Source: Anaerolineaceae bacterium UBA5211 (GTDB taxonomy: Bacteria; Chloroflexota; Anaerolineae; Anaerolineales; Anaerolineaceae). From it: a stretch of DNA of 28,622 bases. Below, in pieces: positions 7,011-15,306 of the stretch (within the stretch, counting starts at the first letter, position 1; each line of letters opens with the position of its first letter). The DNA is taken from the NCBI GenBank assembly GCA_002412595.1, contig DHVJ01000037.1:1-28622 (forward strand), in the 5' to 3' direction. The translations under genes were made by a program, and so were the position numbers. The notes beneath the pieces are model-generated. The model did no database searches. It saw only the letters and a list, made by a program, of their open reading frames with translations, and was not told where the DNA came from.

Positions 7011-8150
7011 TTGAAAAAAATACTAATTTCGGTACATTTTGGTGACTCAATTGCACACGTCCTGCGGACCAGGATTATTGCGAAAGATTTAATAAGCAAA
7101 GGTTATGATGTAAGAATATGTATACCGAGCAAAGGTATCCCATATTTTAAAACTTATGTTGATCTGAACAACTTGTTTATAACAGATCAATATTATTCTT
7201 ATGCGAAATTCCCATACGCACAAAATAATGAAGAAAATTTTTTACAGCATGCACAATCTGAATTTGCCTTCTATAAAGAATTTAAGCCCGACATTCTAGT
7301 TGGAGATACTGGAATTATTTCTTTTTCATATGACCCCAAAATACCATTTGCGAAAATACTTAACAGATTTTATATAGAGTTAGGAGGTAATTTCGATTCA
7401 CCTTATTCTCAGTTAGAGAAGAGCGTGATTAAAAACCAAGTGGAAAGGATGATTAATTCAACAAGGGGTAAATTGGGTTTGTCAGATGAATTCAAATATG
7501 AAGATTTTATTTCTAACCCTGTCTTTGTAAACGGTTCTTCTTTTTTTGTCGAGGACATTGCTTTTCCTTATAAATTCGTCGGTATTAATATGAAACTTAC
7601 ATCTTCTCCTATTATCAACAAAAAATCTAAAATATGTCTCGTTATACTCGGCACTGGTTTTACAGATGAAAGAACACACACTGCCTCAGAAATATTAAAG
7701 TTCATTGAAAATAGATTTACAAAAATTTATGTGAGCTATGGTGAAAAAATTAAGGAAATTTCACTTTACCATCCTCAAAATGCCATATTTGAGAAATCGT
7801 TTAACAAAGTTCCCGATAATATTGGTTTATTAATTTGCCATGGTGGGTTTGGGACTATACATCTTGGGATTCAAATGCAAGTTCCTATGATTATCACTCC
7901 TTGGCAAATTGAACAGTTCTCAAATGCTTCCAGAGTAGAGCGTTTAGGATGGGGTGTAAATATTGGAAAATATGATAAAAAGACCTTTATGGGAATAAAT
8001 CAGAAAATGGATATTGATTGGGAGAAATTTGTTTTTTTCTTAAATAATCCTGATATGCTAGTTAAAACAAAATATAAATCTGATAATTATTCAAATAAAA
8101 AAGAACACAGCCTGTTATTCAATATAGAAGCATGGATTAATTCAATCTAA
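7011..8150 (+). CDS. GT-B glycosyltransferase, UGT/MGT-like
   Basis: 379 residues with a two-domain GT-B layout. The N-terminal half starts with a Rossmann strand and acceptor-side loop (MKKILISVHFGDSIAHVLRT). The C-terminal half has LVILGTGF (211-218) and the nucleotide-sugar binding signature ICHGGFGTIHLGIQMQVPMI with HGG at 278-280, followed by PWQIEQFSNA. These are hallmarks of GT1/GT28-type enzymes such as macrolide or sterol glycosyltransferases. Donor and acceptor cannot be told from sequence. TTG 7011 is chosen as the start because AGGGAGG (6998-7004) lies six nt upstream. The gene is AT-rich like its island neighbours and is followed closely by two unknown genes on the same strand. 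Confidence 0.85.
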   Translation: MKKILISVHFGDSIAHVLRTRIIAKDLISKGYDVRICIPSKGIPYFKTYVDLNNLFITDQYYSYAKFPYAQNNEENFLQHAQSEFAFYKEFKPDILVGDTGIISFSYDPKIPFAKILNRFYIELGGNFDSPYSQLEKSVIKNQVERMINSTRGKLGLSDEFKYEDFISNPVFVNGSSFFVEDIAFPYKFVGINMKLTSSPIINKKSKICLVILGTGFTDERTHTASEILKFIENRFTKIYVSYGEKIKEISLYHPQNAIFEKSFNKVPDNIGLLICHGGFGTIHLGIQMQVPMIITPWQIEQFSNASRVERLGWGVNIGKYDKKTFMGINQKMDIDWEKFVFFLNNPDMLVKTKYKSDNYSNKKEHSLLFNIEAWINSI

Positions 8151-8169
8151 GATTTTTATGGAGGGTAAA

Positions 8170-8730
8170 ATGAAAATTGAATGTGAGATTAACCTTTCCT
8201 CTACTGAGAATGACCAAATAAAGAAAATTCTTGGTGTAGAGTCTAATGAAAACCTTGAAGCTCTCTTAGGAAAATATGCAACGGCTGCTCTTGAAGAATA
8301 TATGAGGATGATACTTGGGCAAAAAGTATTCACTAGAGGATCCGATTTTAGAGAATATCGGCTACTACTATTAATAAAACATGTATTTAATAATAAAATT
8401 CCAAATGAACAAAAAATATGCGAATTATTTCAAACAACAGATACCCAATCGCGGATACTATTGCGATCAATCTTATCTAAATATCAATACGAGCTTAATG
8501 AAGCAATTGATCAAAGTCTAAAGAATGTACTCATTAATGCTCATGAAGCACAAGGAAGTAATGATTATTTTATTGACATTGATAATAAAAATATAATTGA
8601 TTTCCTGAATCGAATACAACTAACAATCGATGGTAATTTACCTCCTATTACCCTAAAAAGAAACACAATATCAACATATATAATTAAACCATCGTCTAAA
8701 GAAAAGTTGTGGGAATTTTTTAGTTTGTAA
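8170..8730 (+). CDS. Unrecognised island protein (186 aa)
   Basis: A soluble-looking, mostly helical protein that I do not recognise. ATG 8170 is preferred over ATG 8158 because GGAGGG (8160-8165) lies just before it, and the 8158 codon overlaps that ribosome site. A segment about residues 75-105 (NNKIPNEQKICELFQTTDTQ onward to RILLRSILSKYQYEL) resembles a helix-turn-helix or winged-helix region, but this is only a visual impression. The C-terminal third mixes predicted strands and helices. It starts 19 nt after the glycosyltransferase stop and ends 4 nt before the membrane-protein gene, so the three are probably one operon. Composition is AT-rich, consistent with shared foreign origin. Confidence 0.65.
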   Translation: MKIECEINLSSTENDQIKKILGVESNENLEALLGKYATAALEEYMRMILGQKVFTRGSDFREYRLLLLIKHVFNNKIPNEQKICELFQTTDTQSRILLRSILSKYQYELNEAIDQSLKNVLINAHEAQGSNDYFIDIDNKNIIDFLNRIQLTIDGNLPPITLKRNTISTYIIKPSSKEKLWEFFSL

Positions 8731-8734
8731 TATT

Positions 8735-9160
8735 ATGTCAGAGATAATTTCGTCAGAGAGTACTATTTTAGCAGTGATAACAATATTATTTACAATTTGG
8801 CAAAACAGAATTGAAAGAGCAATGAACATCGAAATAGATAAACCGTATGCTGACTTAAAAACCGATCACGAATTTTTATTAAGTGTAAAAAAGTATTCCG
8901 TTCTTCCTTTAGCAATGGCTTCTGTATTAAATTTTCTTTTTTTAATACCAAAAGCATTAGTAATCCTGAAAACCTCATTTGAAATTCTTTTTTCATTTCC
9001 TATTACACAAGTTTTTCAACTCTATGATTTAAATAGTGCAATTCTTTTATTTATAGATGCCTCTTTTTTATTATTAACAATATTGTTCTTTGATATGTTT
9101 ATAAAAATGGCTGATATCAATAAGAAAATATTAATAATTAAAAACAAAAATGATAACTAG
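8735..9160 (+). CDS. Small membrane protein of the island (141 aa)
   Basis: Three hydrophobic stretches suggest membrane spans: about 6-22, 55-78 (LPLAMASVLNFLFLIPKALVI) and 102-124 (AILLFIDASFLLLTILFFDM). They are separated by a charged loop of about 30 residues (NRIERAMNIEIDKPYADLKTDHEF) and end in a lysine-rich tail. I recognise no family. The start is 4 nt after the stop of the preceding unknown gene, implying coupled translation. A cytosolic protein tightly coupled to a small membrane protein is a common layout in toxin or abortive-infection modules, but also in ordinary transport or sensing pairs. Confidence 0.65.
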   Translation: MSEIISSESTILAVITILFTIWQNRIERAMNIEIDKPYADLKTDHEFLLSVKKYSVLPLAMASVLNFLFLIPKALVILKTSFEILFSFPITQVFQLYDLNSAILLFIDASFLLLTILFFDMFIKMADINKKILIIKNKNDN

Positions 9161-9187
9161 GGATAACAATTACTACCTTTAAATTAT

Positions 9188-9790
9188 TCACTCTAACTTG
9201 ATATCCATGGTATAAAGCAGAGACATGGCCTCCGGCAGGCTGAAATGGGCTTTGGTGATGTTATTGATCATGGGCGAGATGGCATAGTTTTTCGCGCCGC
9301 GGAAATCTGCCTCGCGGCAGTCGGTATTGCGGAAGATGGCACGTTCCAAATCAGTCCCGCGGAACTTTGCCTTCTGTAAAAATGCGTTGGAAAAGTCCAC
9401 CTCTAAGGCCAGGCAATCAATGATTTCAATGCCCTTCAATTTTAAATCAATGAAACAACCATAATTCAAGACACATTCCTGAAAATTGATCAGTTTGATC
9501 AATTGGGCCATTTCCTGCCTGCCCCAGGAAGCCGCGGTCCAATTGACACCCAGCAGCTTGCAGCGCGTAAACTGGCAGCTTTTCAGCACACTGCGGTCCA
9601 CATGCACCAGATCCAGGTTGCAGTCTTCAAAACGGCAATTGCGGAAGCTGCAGCGGGTGAAATGGGCTTCATTGAAATGGCAGCGATTGAATTGACAGGT
9701 ACTAAAATCAGCCTGTTCTAACTGGAATCCTTCAGCTTCCAGACCGTTGAAAGTTAATGCTTCGTAAAGGCCGTAATCGTTTAATGTCAT
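9188..9790 (-). CDS. Pentapeptide-repeat protein
   Basis: 200 residues built of A(D/N)LXX-type repeats. Clear five-residue phasing runs from about 22 to 75 (ADFSTCQFNRCHFNEAHFTR, CSFRNCRFEDCNLD), is interrupted by a segment around 76-120, and resumes as VDFSNAFLQKAKFRGTDLER and AIFRNTDCREADFRGAKNY. These form a right-handed quadrilateral beta-helix. The two-block layout and size resemble Qnr/MfpA-like DNA mimics that protect gyrase, but the end (SPMINNITKAHFSLPEAMSL) is common in uncharacterised relatives. Function is therefore not assigned. It starts 29 nt after the pfkB-type kinase stop and is probably cotranscribed with it. Confidence 0.88.
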   Translation of the reverse strand: MTLNDYGLYEALTFNGLEAEGFQLEQADFSTCQFNRCHFNEAHFTRCSFRNCRFEDCNLDLVHVDRSVLKSCQFTRCKLLGVNWTAASWGRQEMAQLIKLINFQECVLNYGCFIDLKLKGIEIIDCLALEVDFSNAFLQKAKFRGTDLERAIFRNTDCREADFRGAKNYAISPMINNITKAHFSLPEAMSLLYTMDIKLE

Positions 9791-9819
9791 GTTTGTTCTT
9801 TCTGTGGAACAGGGAATTT

Positions 9820-10749
9820 TTAGAGACTATCCAGGAAATGCTTGAGTTGGTTAAAGGTAGGTGAGGTCGTGGTGCCGCCATAGCCCTGAGTGGAAAGCCC
9901 GCCGCAGATGTTGCCCATGCGCAGGGAATCGGCCAGTGAAAAACTGCGCACCTGACCGCATAAGAAACCGCAATTGAAATTATCACCCGCTCCGGTTGTG
10001 TCCACCACCTGGACGTGTATGCCGGGGACACACAGCTCCAGGTCGCCCTGGCGGCAGATGCAGCCATCCGGGCCCATCTTGATGATCACCAACGGTACCA
10101 ATTCTGCCAACATCTCCAGAGCGGCTTCACAGTCTGACAGGCCGGTTAACCGGCGGGCTTCTTCCGCATTGGGCGCAAACACATCCACCTGCCGCAGGGT
10201 TTCACGGACGCCGGCGTCCGCCAGGGTGTGGTTGTGCGCCTGGCAATCCATAAAGACGCGGGTGCCGAGGTCGTGCGCGGCCGCGAAAAGTTCCAGAAAC
10301 GATTGGCCGTAAGCCAGGTGCGACATGCATAACCAGGCCGGCTGCAAACGATTGAGCCAATCCAGGAGCGGCACCGGTGGAACCGGATCACTGTAGCTGA
10401 GGAATGCACGTTCCGAATCGAACGAAAAGGCTACCGTGATGTTCATAGAAGGATCATCCGTTGCAAGGAAATAAGCCGGATCAAGGCCTTCCGCGATGGC
10501 ATGTTCTTTGACATATTGACTGAAAGGATCCGCACCAAAACGACAAGGCCAGGCTGTCTTTAACCCCAGGCGCTGTAAAGCAACCGCCGTGTTATAAGCC
10601 CCGCCGGGCATCAGGTGAAAATCACGGGCGTAGATTTCGTGACCCAGACGAGGGAATTCCGGTAAACCGGTAAAAACCAGGTCGCTAAAATAACCGCCGT
10701 CCAACAAGACATCACAAGCAGACTCTTGCGAAGGCGTTACAATCTTCAT
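9820..10749 (-). CDS. PfkB-family sugar/nucleoside kinase
   Basis: An ATP-dependent kinase of the ribokinase superfamily that phosphorylates a sugar or nucleoside hydroxyl. It shows the substrate-side motif GGAYNTAVALQRLG (about 48-61) and the ATP/anion-hole signature VVDTTGAGDNFNCGFL near residue 250, in which the GAGD Asp is the catalytic base. A lid region and a VFAPNAEEARRLTG segment (family NExE-like motif) are also present. The substrate cannot be inferred. Length is about 309 residues, normal for the family. ATG 10749 (MKIVTPS) is chosen; an in-frame GTG two codons upstream (10755) is the alternative. It is the first gene of a probable two-gene unit with the pentapeptide protein. Confidence 0.9.
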   Translation of the reverse strand: MKIVTPSQESACDVLLDGGYFSDLVFTGLPEFPRLGHEIYARDFHLMPGGAYNTAVALQRLGLKTAWPCRFGADPFSQYVKEHAIAEGLDPAYFLATDDPSMNITVAFSFDSERAFLSYSDPVPPVPLLDWLNRLQPAWLCMSHLAYGQSFLELFAAAHDLGTRVFMDCQAHNHTLADAGVRETLRQVDVFAPNAEEARRLTGLSDCEAALEMLAELVPLVIIKMGPDGCICRQGDLELCVPGIHVQVVDTTGAGDNFNCGFLCGQVRSFSLADSLRMGNICGGLSTQGYGGTTTSPTFNQLKHFLDSL

Positions 10750-10832
10750 GGACACCCGAACCTTTTCAGTATATTTTTCATCAGAAGCTGATTTTTTCTA
10801 TTATAAAACGTCCACCTGATTTCTTAGACCCA

Positions 10833-10860
10833 ATTATAGAAATTCCTTTATCAACTACAA
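10833..10860 (-). promoter_or_regulatory. Possible promoter for the PfkB-type kinase
   Basis: On the minus strand TTGTAG (10860 to 10855), a 16-nt spacer, then TATAAT (10838 to 10833). It would give a leader of about 75 nt. A second TATAAT lies closer to the gene (10805 to 10800) without a good -35. The 10750-10938 gap also has to hold the plus-strand promoter of the LuxR-type gene, where TATAGT at 10902-10907 is the only candidate -10 seen. Confidence 0.4.
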
Positions 10861-10938
10861 TAAGACAAATTTATTTTATAGCGCCGATAATTCTATTGCG
10901 GTATAGTATTCGAAAGCGGATCTGAAAAAATCATAAAA

Positions 10939-13566
10939 ATGCAAAACGCGCTGAACAAATTCACCCCTCCTAATTTACCACCGCATCTGGTTAAACGCCC
11001 GCGGCTGGAGGCTGTGTTATCGAAGGGGCTGGATGAAAACGCTCGATTTATATTGATCACTGCACCAGCCGGATATGGAAAATCGACCCTGCTGGCAAAT
11101 TGGCTGAGCAGCAATGTCATCCCCAGCCTGTGGGTCAACCTCGAGGCGAACGACCGCGATCCGGATGTACTGTTGGCAGGGTTATTGCAAACCTTTGGCC
11201 CAATCAACCCGCCAGTAAAAGGCCAGGAGGCATCAACCGCAGCAAACCTGGAAGATCTGGTACAACGACTGCCGCAGCAAAAAACCTTCTTTCTGGTTTT
11301 TGACCGGTTAGAAAAGGTATTGTCCAGTCCATCGGCAGAATGGATATTCGCACTTCCCGGCCAGCTGCCCATGCCGGTGCGCATCGCAGTCCTCTCACGG
11401 CAGAACACTACCCAGCCCATCTCGCGCATGCGCGCTTATAACCAGCTGATCGAGATAAATGAGAGCGACTTGATGTTCAGTCCGAATGAGACACGCGAAT
11501 TTCTAAAGCTGGAAACCGGCGGGGAAACTCCTGTTCGTAACCTCAAAATTATCCAACAAAAAACGCTGGGCTGGGCGGCCGGGCTGCGTCTGTCAGTTGA
11601 CCTGCTGGATGGAGAAATCCTCACGGATAACAGTTCCGGAGCCATACACCTCAACGGCGCACAGCGCTATTTGGCCGATTATTTCAACGAGGAAGTCTTC
11701 AGCAAAATCGAACCAGGTTTGCAGGATTTTCTGGTGCACAGCAGTGTGGTGGATCAATTCTCCATTCCATTGTGCCGCAGCACCGTGGAAAACCACAACT
11801 CGGAAGCCCTGTTCCAACAACTGCAGGAGCGTCATCTGTTCATTTTCCCGGTTGAGAACAAACCTGGATGGTACCGCTACCACCCGTTGTTCAAAGATTT
11901 TCTTTTATCCAAGTGCACTGTGGAGAAGCAGCAGGAAATCCTCTTCAAAGCTGCTTTATGGTTTGAACAACAGGGATTTCTGAACGAAGCGGTTAACTGC
12001 ATTCTGCGCACCGGACAGGAAACCAAAGCACTGCAAATCATCGAACCGGCCTGCGAGCAGGCTATCCTTAGCGGGAACATTGCCGCGATCCTGCAATGGC
12101 TGGCGGAATGGTCAAAAGTCGGATTCCAACCGCGCGGTGAGTTGCTCATCTACCTGGGCTGGATCAAAGCTTTGGAGGGAGATTTCGTTCAAGCGATCAT
12201 GTTGGCTGAACGCGCCAATGAGCTGCTAAAGGCAGAACCCACCAAAGGGAAGAACAAAGAAGCGCTTACCAACCTGCAAATCACCCAGGGAAAACTGGCT
12301 GCTTTGCAAGCATTCACGGATGTGATGTACACGCGCCAATACGACAGCGCGCTCAAACAGGCCAAGACTGCCCAACGCTTGCTGCCCAAGAACCGCAGCG
12401 CCTGGAACCTGATGGCACTGTGGGCGCAGGCTGAAACTCAAAAGCGAACCGACCACATCGGAAAATCCATCGAGACATTATACGAAGCGCTGCGTATCGG
12501 TAAAACGGTAGGCGGTAAAACGTTTTATTTTGCCATTGTTAATTCGCTGGCCGCCGCCCTGCATTTCAACGGGCAGCGGGCTGAGGCTGAAGATATTTGC
12601 CAAAAGGCGCTGCAACGCAGTGCTGAGCCGGATGATCCAGCCCTGGGCGGGATTTATGCGTGGCTGGGGCGATTAGCTTTGGAAGCCAATCAGTTGGAGA
12701 AAGCACAGCAGTTGATTGATCGTGGTTTGGCGCTCACGCAACAATCGGGTGTGAACTTAAACCTGATCTTTGCCTACTATTACGCCTCTCAGATTTACCA
12801 GGCGCTGGGAGATCATAAGCTAGCCCTGGATCAAATTCACCAAGCCCAAAATCTGGCGAGCAACGCGTCACTGAGCGATGAAAGCTGGCTGAATGCCTGG
12901 GAAACAAATCTTCATCTGGCAGCAGGCAATATACTGCAAGTCGAGCACTGGATACGGCGGGAAGGACTGACGCTGAACCAGAAACCGGATTACATTAACA
13001 TGGAGACCCTCCTGGTTTATACGCGCTATCTCATAAAAAGCGGTGAGACCGCCGCTGCCGGAAAATTGCTGCGCGAGATTGAAAAGCAGGCCTCACGGCG
13101 CGGCTATTATCGCTGGTTGATCAATATCTATTTGCAGCAAGCTGTCATCTGGGATCAAGCCGGGAAACACAACCAGGCGCTGGAGTGCGTCAAGCGCGCA
13201 CTGCGTATCGCCGCACCGGAAGAATACCAACGTGTTTTTCTGGATGAGCTTGCACCCGCTCTGAAACTGATCCCGGAATTATCCACGGAATCGCCTGCTT
13301 TTATCATGCGCCTGCTGCGCAGCGCCACCGCTCTGGAAAAAGGCGGCCGTCCGATACCAGCCAGCATCCTGCCGGAAGCGTTGAGCCAACGAGAAATGGA
13401 AGTGCTCAGACTTTTAGCAGCCGGGCGCAGAGGACCGCAAATCGCGGATGAATTGTTCATTTCATACAGCACGGTCCGCACCCATTTAAAAAGCATCCAC
13501 CGCAAGCTGGATGTGCACACCCGCCAAGAACTGCTGGAAAAAGCCCACTTGCTGGAACTGGCCTAA
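10939..13566 (+). CDS. MalT-like (LAL/STAND) LuxR-family transcription activator
   Basis: An 875-residue signal-transduction ATPase with LuxR DNA-binding tail, the MalT architecture. An N-terminal NTPase has Walker A APAGYGKST at 42-50 and a Walker B-like TFFLVFDRLEK around 115-125. Next come a winged-helix-like segment (GWAAGLRLSVDLL and YRYHPLFKDFLLSK) and then a long TPR-like helical solenoid (about 330-780) for inducer sensing. The C-terminal HTH (about 812-872) contains LSQREMEVLRLLAAGRRGPQ and STVRTHLKSIHRKLDVHTR. Family members bind ATP plus a small inducer, oligomerise and activate promoters. The inducer is unknown. The Walker B reads FDRL where MalT-type proteins often have an LDDYH-like sequence. 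ATG 10939 lacks a clear Shine-Dalgarno. The downstream fusion gene is a plausible target. Confidence 0.92.
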   Translation: MQNALNKFTPPNLPPHLVKRPRLEAVLSKGLDENARFILITAPAGYGKSTLLANWLSSNVIPSLWVNLEANDRDPDVLLAGLLQTFGPINPPVKGQEASTAANLEDLVQRLPQQKTFFLVFDRLEKVLSSPSAEWIFALPGQLPMPVRIAVLSRQNTTQPISRMRAYNQLIEINESDLMFSPNETREFLKLETGGETPVRNLKIIQQKTLGWAAGLRLSVDLLDGEILTDNSSGAIHLNGAQRYLADYFNEEVFSKIEPGLQDFLVHSSVVDQFSIPLCRSTVENHNSEALFQQLQERHLFIFPVENKPGWYRYHPLFKDFLLSKCTVEKQQEILFKAALWFEQQGFLNEAVNCILRTGQETKALQIIEPACEQAILSGNIAAILQWLAEWSKVGFQPRGELLIYLGWIKALEGDFVQAIMLAERANELLKAEPTKGKNKEALTNLQITQGKLAALQAFTDVMYTRQYDSALKQAKTAQRLLPKNRSAWNLMALWAQAETQKRTDHIGKSIETLYEALRIGKTVGGKTFYFAIVNSLAAALHFNGQRAEAEDICQKALQRSAEPDDPALGGIYAWLGRLALEANQLEKAQQLIDRGLALTQQSGVNLNLIFAYYYASQIYQALGDHKLALDQIHQAQNLASNASLSDESWLNAWETNLHLAAGNILQVEHWIRREGLTLNQKPDYINMETLLVYTRYLIKSGETAAAGKLLREIEKQASRRGYYRWLINIYLQQAVIWDQAGKHNQALECVKRALRIAAPEEYQRVFLDELAPALKLIPELSTESPAFIMRLLRSATALEKGGRPIPASILPEALSQREMEVLRLLAAGRRGPQIADELFISYSTVRTHLKSIHRKLDVHTRQELLEKAHLLELA

Positions 13567-13569
13567 CCG

Positions 13570-13633
13570 TATCCCCCATTTTTCGTCATTCTATCCCCCA
13601 TTCAATTCCTCCAATCTCCCCCACAAATGGAGG
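13570..13633 (+). promoter_or_regulatory. Phased CCCCCA repeats upstream of the fusion gene
   Basis: TATCCCCCATT occurs twice exactly (13570-13580 and 13592-13602), and a third related block ATCTCCCCCAC lies at about 13614-13624. The CCCCCA cores are 22 and 23 bp apart, close to two helical turns, so they face the same side of the DNA. CCTCCA (13608-13613) and TGGAGG (13628-13633) add an inverted repeat around the third block. Candidate operator for the adjacent LuxR-type regulator. Confidence 0.45.
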
Positions 13634-13688
13634 ATGTCCCGCAACACGTGTTCGGCAATAATCGCTGCAAAACAACTTGGAGGTTGAA

Positions 13689-15233
13689 ATGACACGTATT
13701 GCTTCATGGGATAAACCCGAACTAAATTTGGAACTTTTCTTCTGCACCGAGGTGCTGAAGCTCGACTCGTTACACTACGGCTTTTGGGAGCAGGAAGAAG
13801 AACTTGACCTGGCCAGCATCCGACGTGCGCAGCAGCGTTATACGGAAACACTGTTAAAAATGATCCCCGCGGATGTGCACCGCATCCTGGATATCGGCTG
13901 CGGCATTGGCGACAACGCCCGTGCACTGAAAGCCAGAGGTTACGAGGTAACCGCCATCTCGCCGGACCGCAACCACGCAGCCTACTTTGAAAGCGAAGCT
14001 TCGGCAGGCATCCATTTCATCAACACCGGCATCGAAACTTTCACCAGCCGGGAGCAATTCGACCTGGTGCTGATGAGCGAATCACAAGGCTATTTCGCCA
14101 TGGACATGGGCTTCTCGCAAAGTGTGCGCCATCTGCGCCCGGGCGGATACCTGCTGGTCTCCGGTATCTTCAAGCAGGATGCACAAGATGGATTCAAAGG
14201 GTCACATTTTGAAGGGGAATACCTGCGCTGTGCGGGAGATTACCAATTGGTCAAAACGGCTTATGCGGATATTACCGACAACATCCTGCCCACGCTGGCA
14301 TATGCCGACGATGCCTACCAGTCCTATTTGTCCCCGATCAGCCAAACCGCACAGCATTTCGTCGGGAAGGGCGGCATGCGCAAATGGCAGCTGCTCAAGA
14401 CTTTATTCGCGCGTGAATTCAGCAACTTCGAGGAAGTCTGCCACTATTACGAAGAGCACTTCAACACAACCTTTTTCAAGGAAAAAATGCGCTACGCACG
14501 TATCCTGTTCCAATACCAGCCGGACGCAGTTGAAGCCAAACTGATCGCCAAGCGCAGCGACACACACGCAGTCAGCGTGATTGTGAGCGCCTATAACGAG
14601 GAAGCCACGATTGGTGCCATCCTGAGCGCCCTGAGTGCCTGTGAGCTGGTGGATGAGGTCATCGTGGTGAACGACGGCTCCAGTGATGGCACAGGGGCAG
14701 CTATTCAATCTTTGACAGGCCATGAAAAACTGGTTCCCATCCATTTTAGCCAGAACCAGGGCAAGAGCCGCGCTATGGTCACAGCGGCGCTGCGAGCCAG
14801 AGGAGATATGTTGGTGTTCTTTGACGCCGACCTGACCAACGTGGAAAGCAGACACATTCAAACCCTGATCCAGCCGCTGCTGGACGGCAAGGCGGACATG
14901 GTCATCGGCGATCCGCAGTATTCCTCACGCTTGCTGAGGAAGTTTGATCCCTTCCGAAAGCTATCCGGCCAGCGCGCTCTGTGGCGCAAAGAACTGCTGC
15001 CCTTTATGGAAGAAATGCGCAATGCAGGTTTCGGTATTGAGACCCTGCTAAACCTGACCTACAAACAACAGAAGCGCAAAGTCATCTTCCGTAAACTGGA
15101 TGGATTGATCCATCCCATCAAGTTGGAGAAAAATAAACCGGCCAAGGCTACCGCTCTTTATCTGGAAGAGGGTTCTCAAATTGCTACAGCGCTGATCAAC
15201 CGCGCCAGTCAAAAACAGGGTTTTTATAATTAA
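13689..15233 (+). CDS. Methyltransferase-glycosyltransferase 2 fusion
   Basis: 514 residues in two enzyme domains. The N-terminal part (about 20-190) is a class I SAM-dependent methyltransferase: motif I LDIGCGIGD at 67-75, acidic motif II region AISPD at 89-93, and RPGGYLLVSG at 150-159. A helical connector follows (about 195-290). The C-terminal part (about 294-514) is a GT-A family 2 glycosyltransferase: SVIVSAYNEEATIGA, NDGSSDGT at 329-335 and the DxD-type FFDADL at 377-382. ATG 13689 is chosen because GGAGG (13679-13683) precedes it by 5 nt; the TTG at 13677 overlaps that site. Both domains have intact core motifs. The joint product would modify and glycosylate a lipid, glycan or secondary metabolite, which cannot be specified. 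A strong terminator follows. Confidence 0.88.
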   Translation: MTRIASWDKPELNLELFFCTEVLKLDSLHYGFWEQEEELDLASIRRAQQRYTETLLKMIPADVHRILDIGCGIGDNARALKARGYEVTAISPDRNHAAYFESEASAGIHFINTGIETFTSREQFDLVLMSESQGYFAMDMGFSQSVRHLRPGGYLLVSGIFKQDAQDGFKGSHFEGEYLRCAGDYQLVKTAYADITDNILPTLAYADDAYQSYLSPISQTAQHFVGKGGMRKWQLLKTLFAREFSNFEEVCHYYEEHFNTTFFKEKMRYARILFQYQPDAVEAKLIAKRSDTHAVSVIVSAYNEEATIGAILSALSACELVDEVIVVNDGSSDGTGAAIQSLTGHEKLVPIHFSQNQGKSRAMVTAALRARGDMLVFFDADLTNVESRHIQTLIQPLLDGKADMVIGDPQYSSRLLRKFDPFRKLSGQRALWRKELLPFMEEMRNAGFGIETLLNLTYKQQKRKVIFRKLDGLIHPIKLEKNKPAKATALYLEEGSQIATALINRASQKQGFYN

Positions 15234-15246
15234 TCAATCCATAATA

Positions 15247-15288
15247 ACAGCAGGGAAGCCATCTTTTGACTTCCCTGCTGTATTTTTT
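15247..15288 (+). terminator. Intrinsic terminator after the fusion gene
   Basis: A perfect 12-bp stem (ACAGCAGGGAAG 15247-15258; CTTCCCTGCTGT 15270-15281) followed by A and six T. It ends the plus-strand transcript before the convergent patatin-like gene. Confidence 0.93.
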
Positions 15289-15306
15289 AGTGCGAAAACC
15301 AGCGCT

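Noticed and set aside
5630..9190. Attachment-site direct repeats, integrase or insertion-sequence ends around the AT-rich island
   Set aside because: I looked for flanking repeats, a tRNA junction or a recombinase gene and saw none, so the mechanism of acquisition is left open.
13570..13602. Exact E. coli MalT boxes in the phased repeats
   Set aside because: The reverse complement AATGGGGGATA only partly matches the GGGGA(T/G)GAGG consensus, so I call a candidate operator, not a MalT box.
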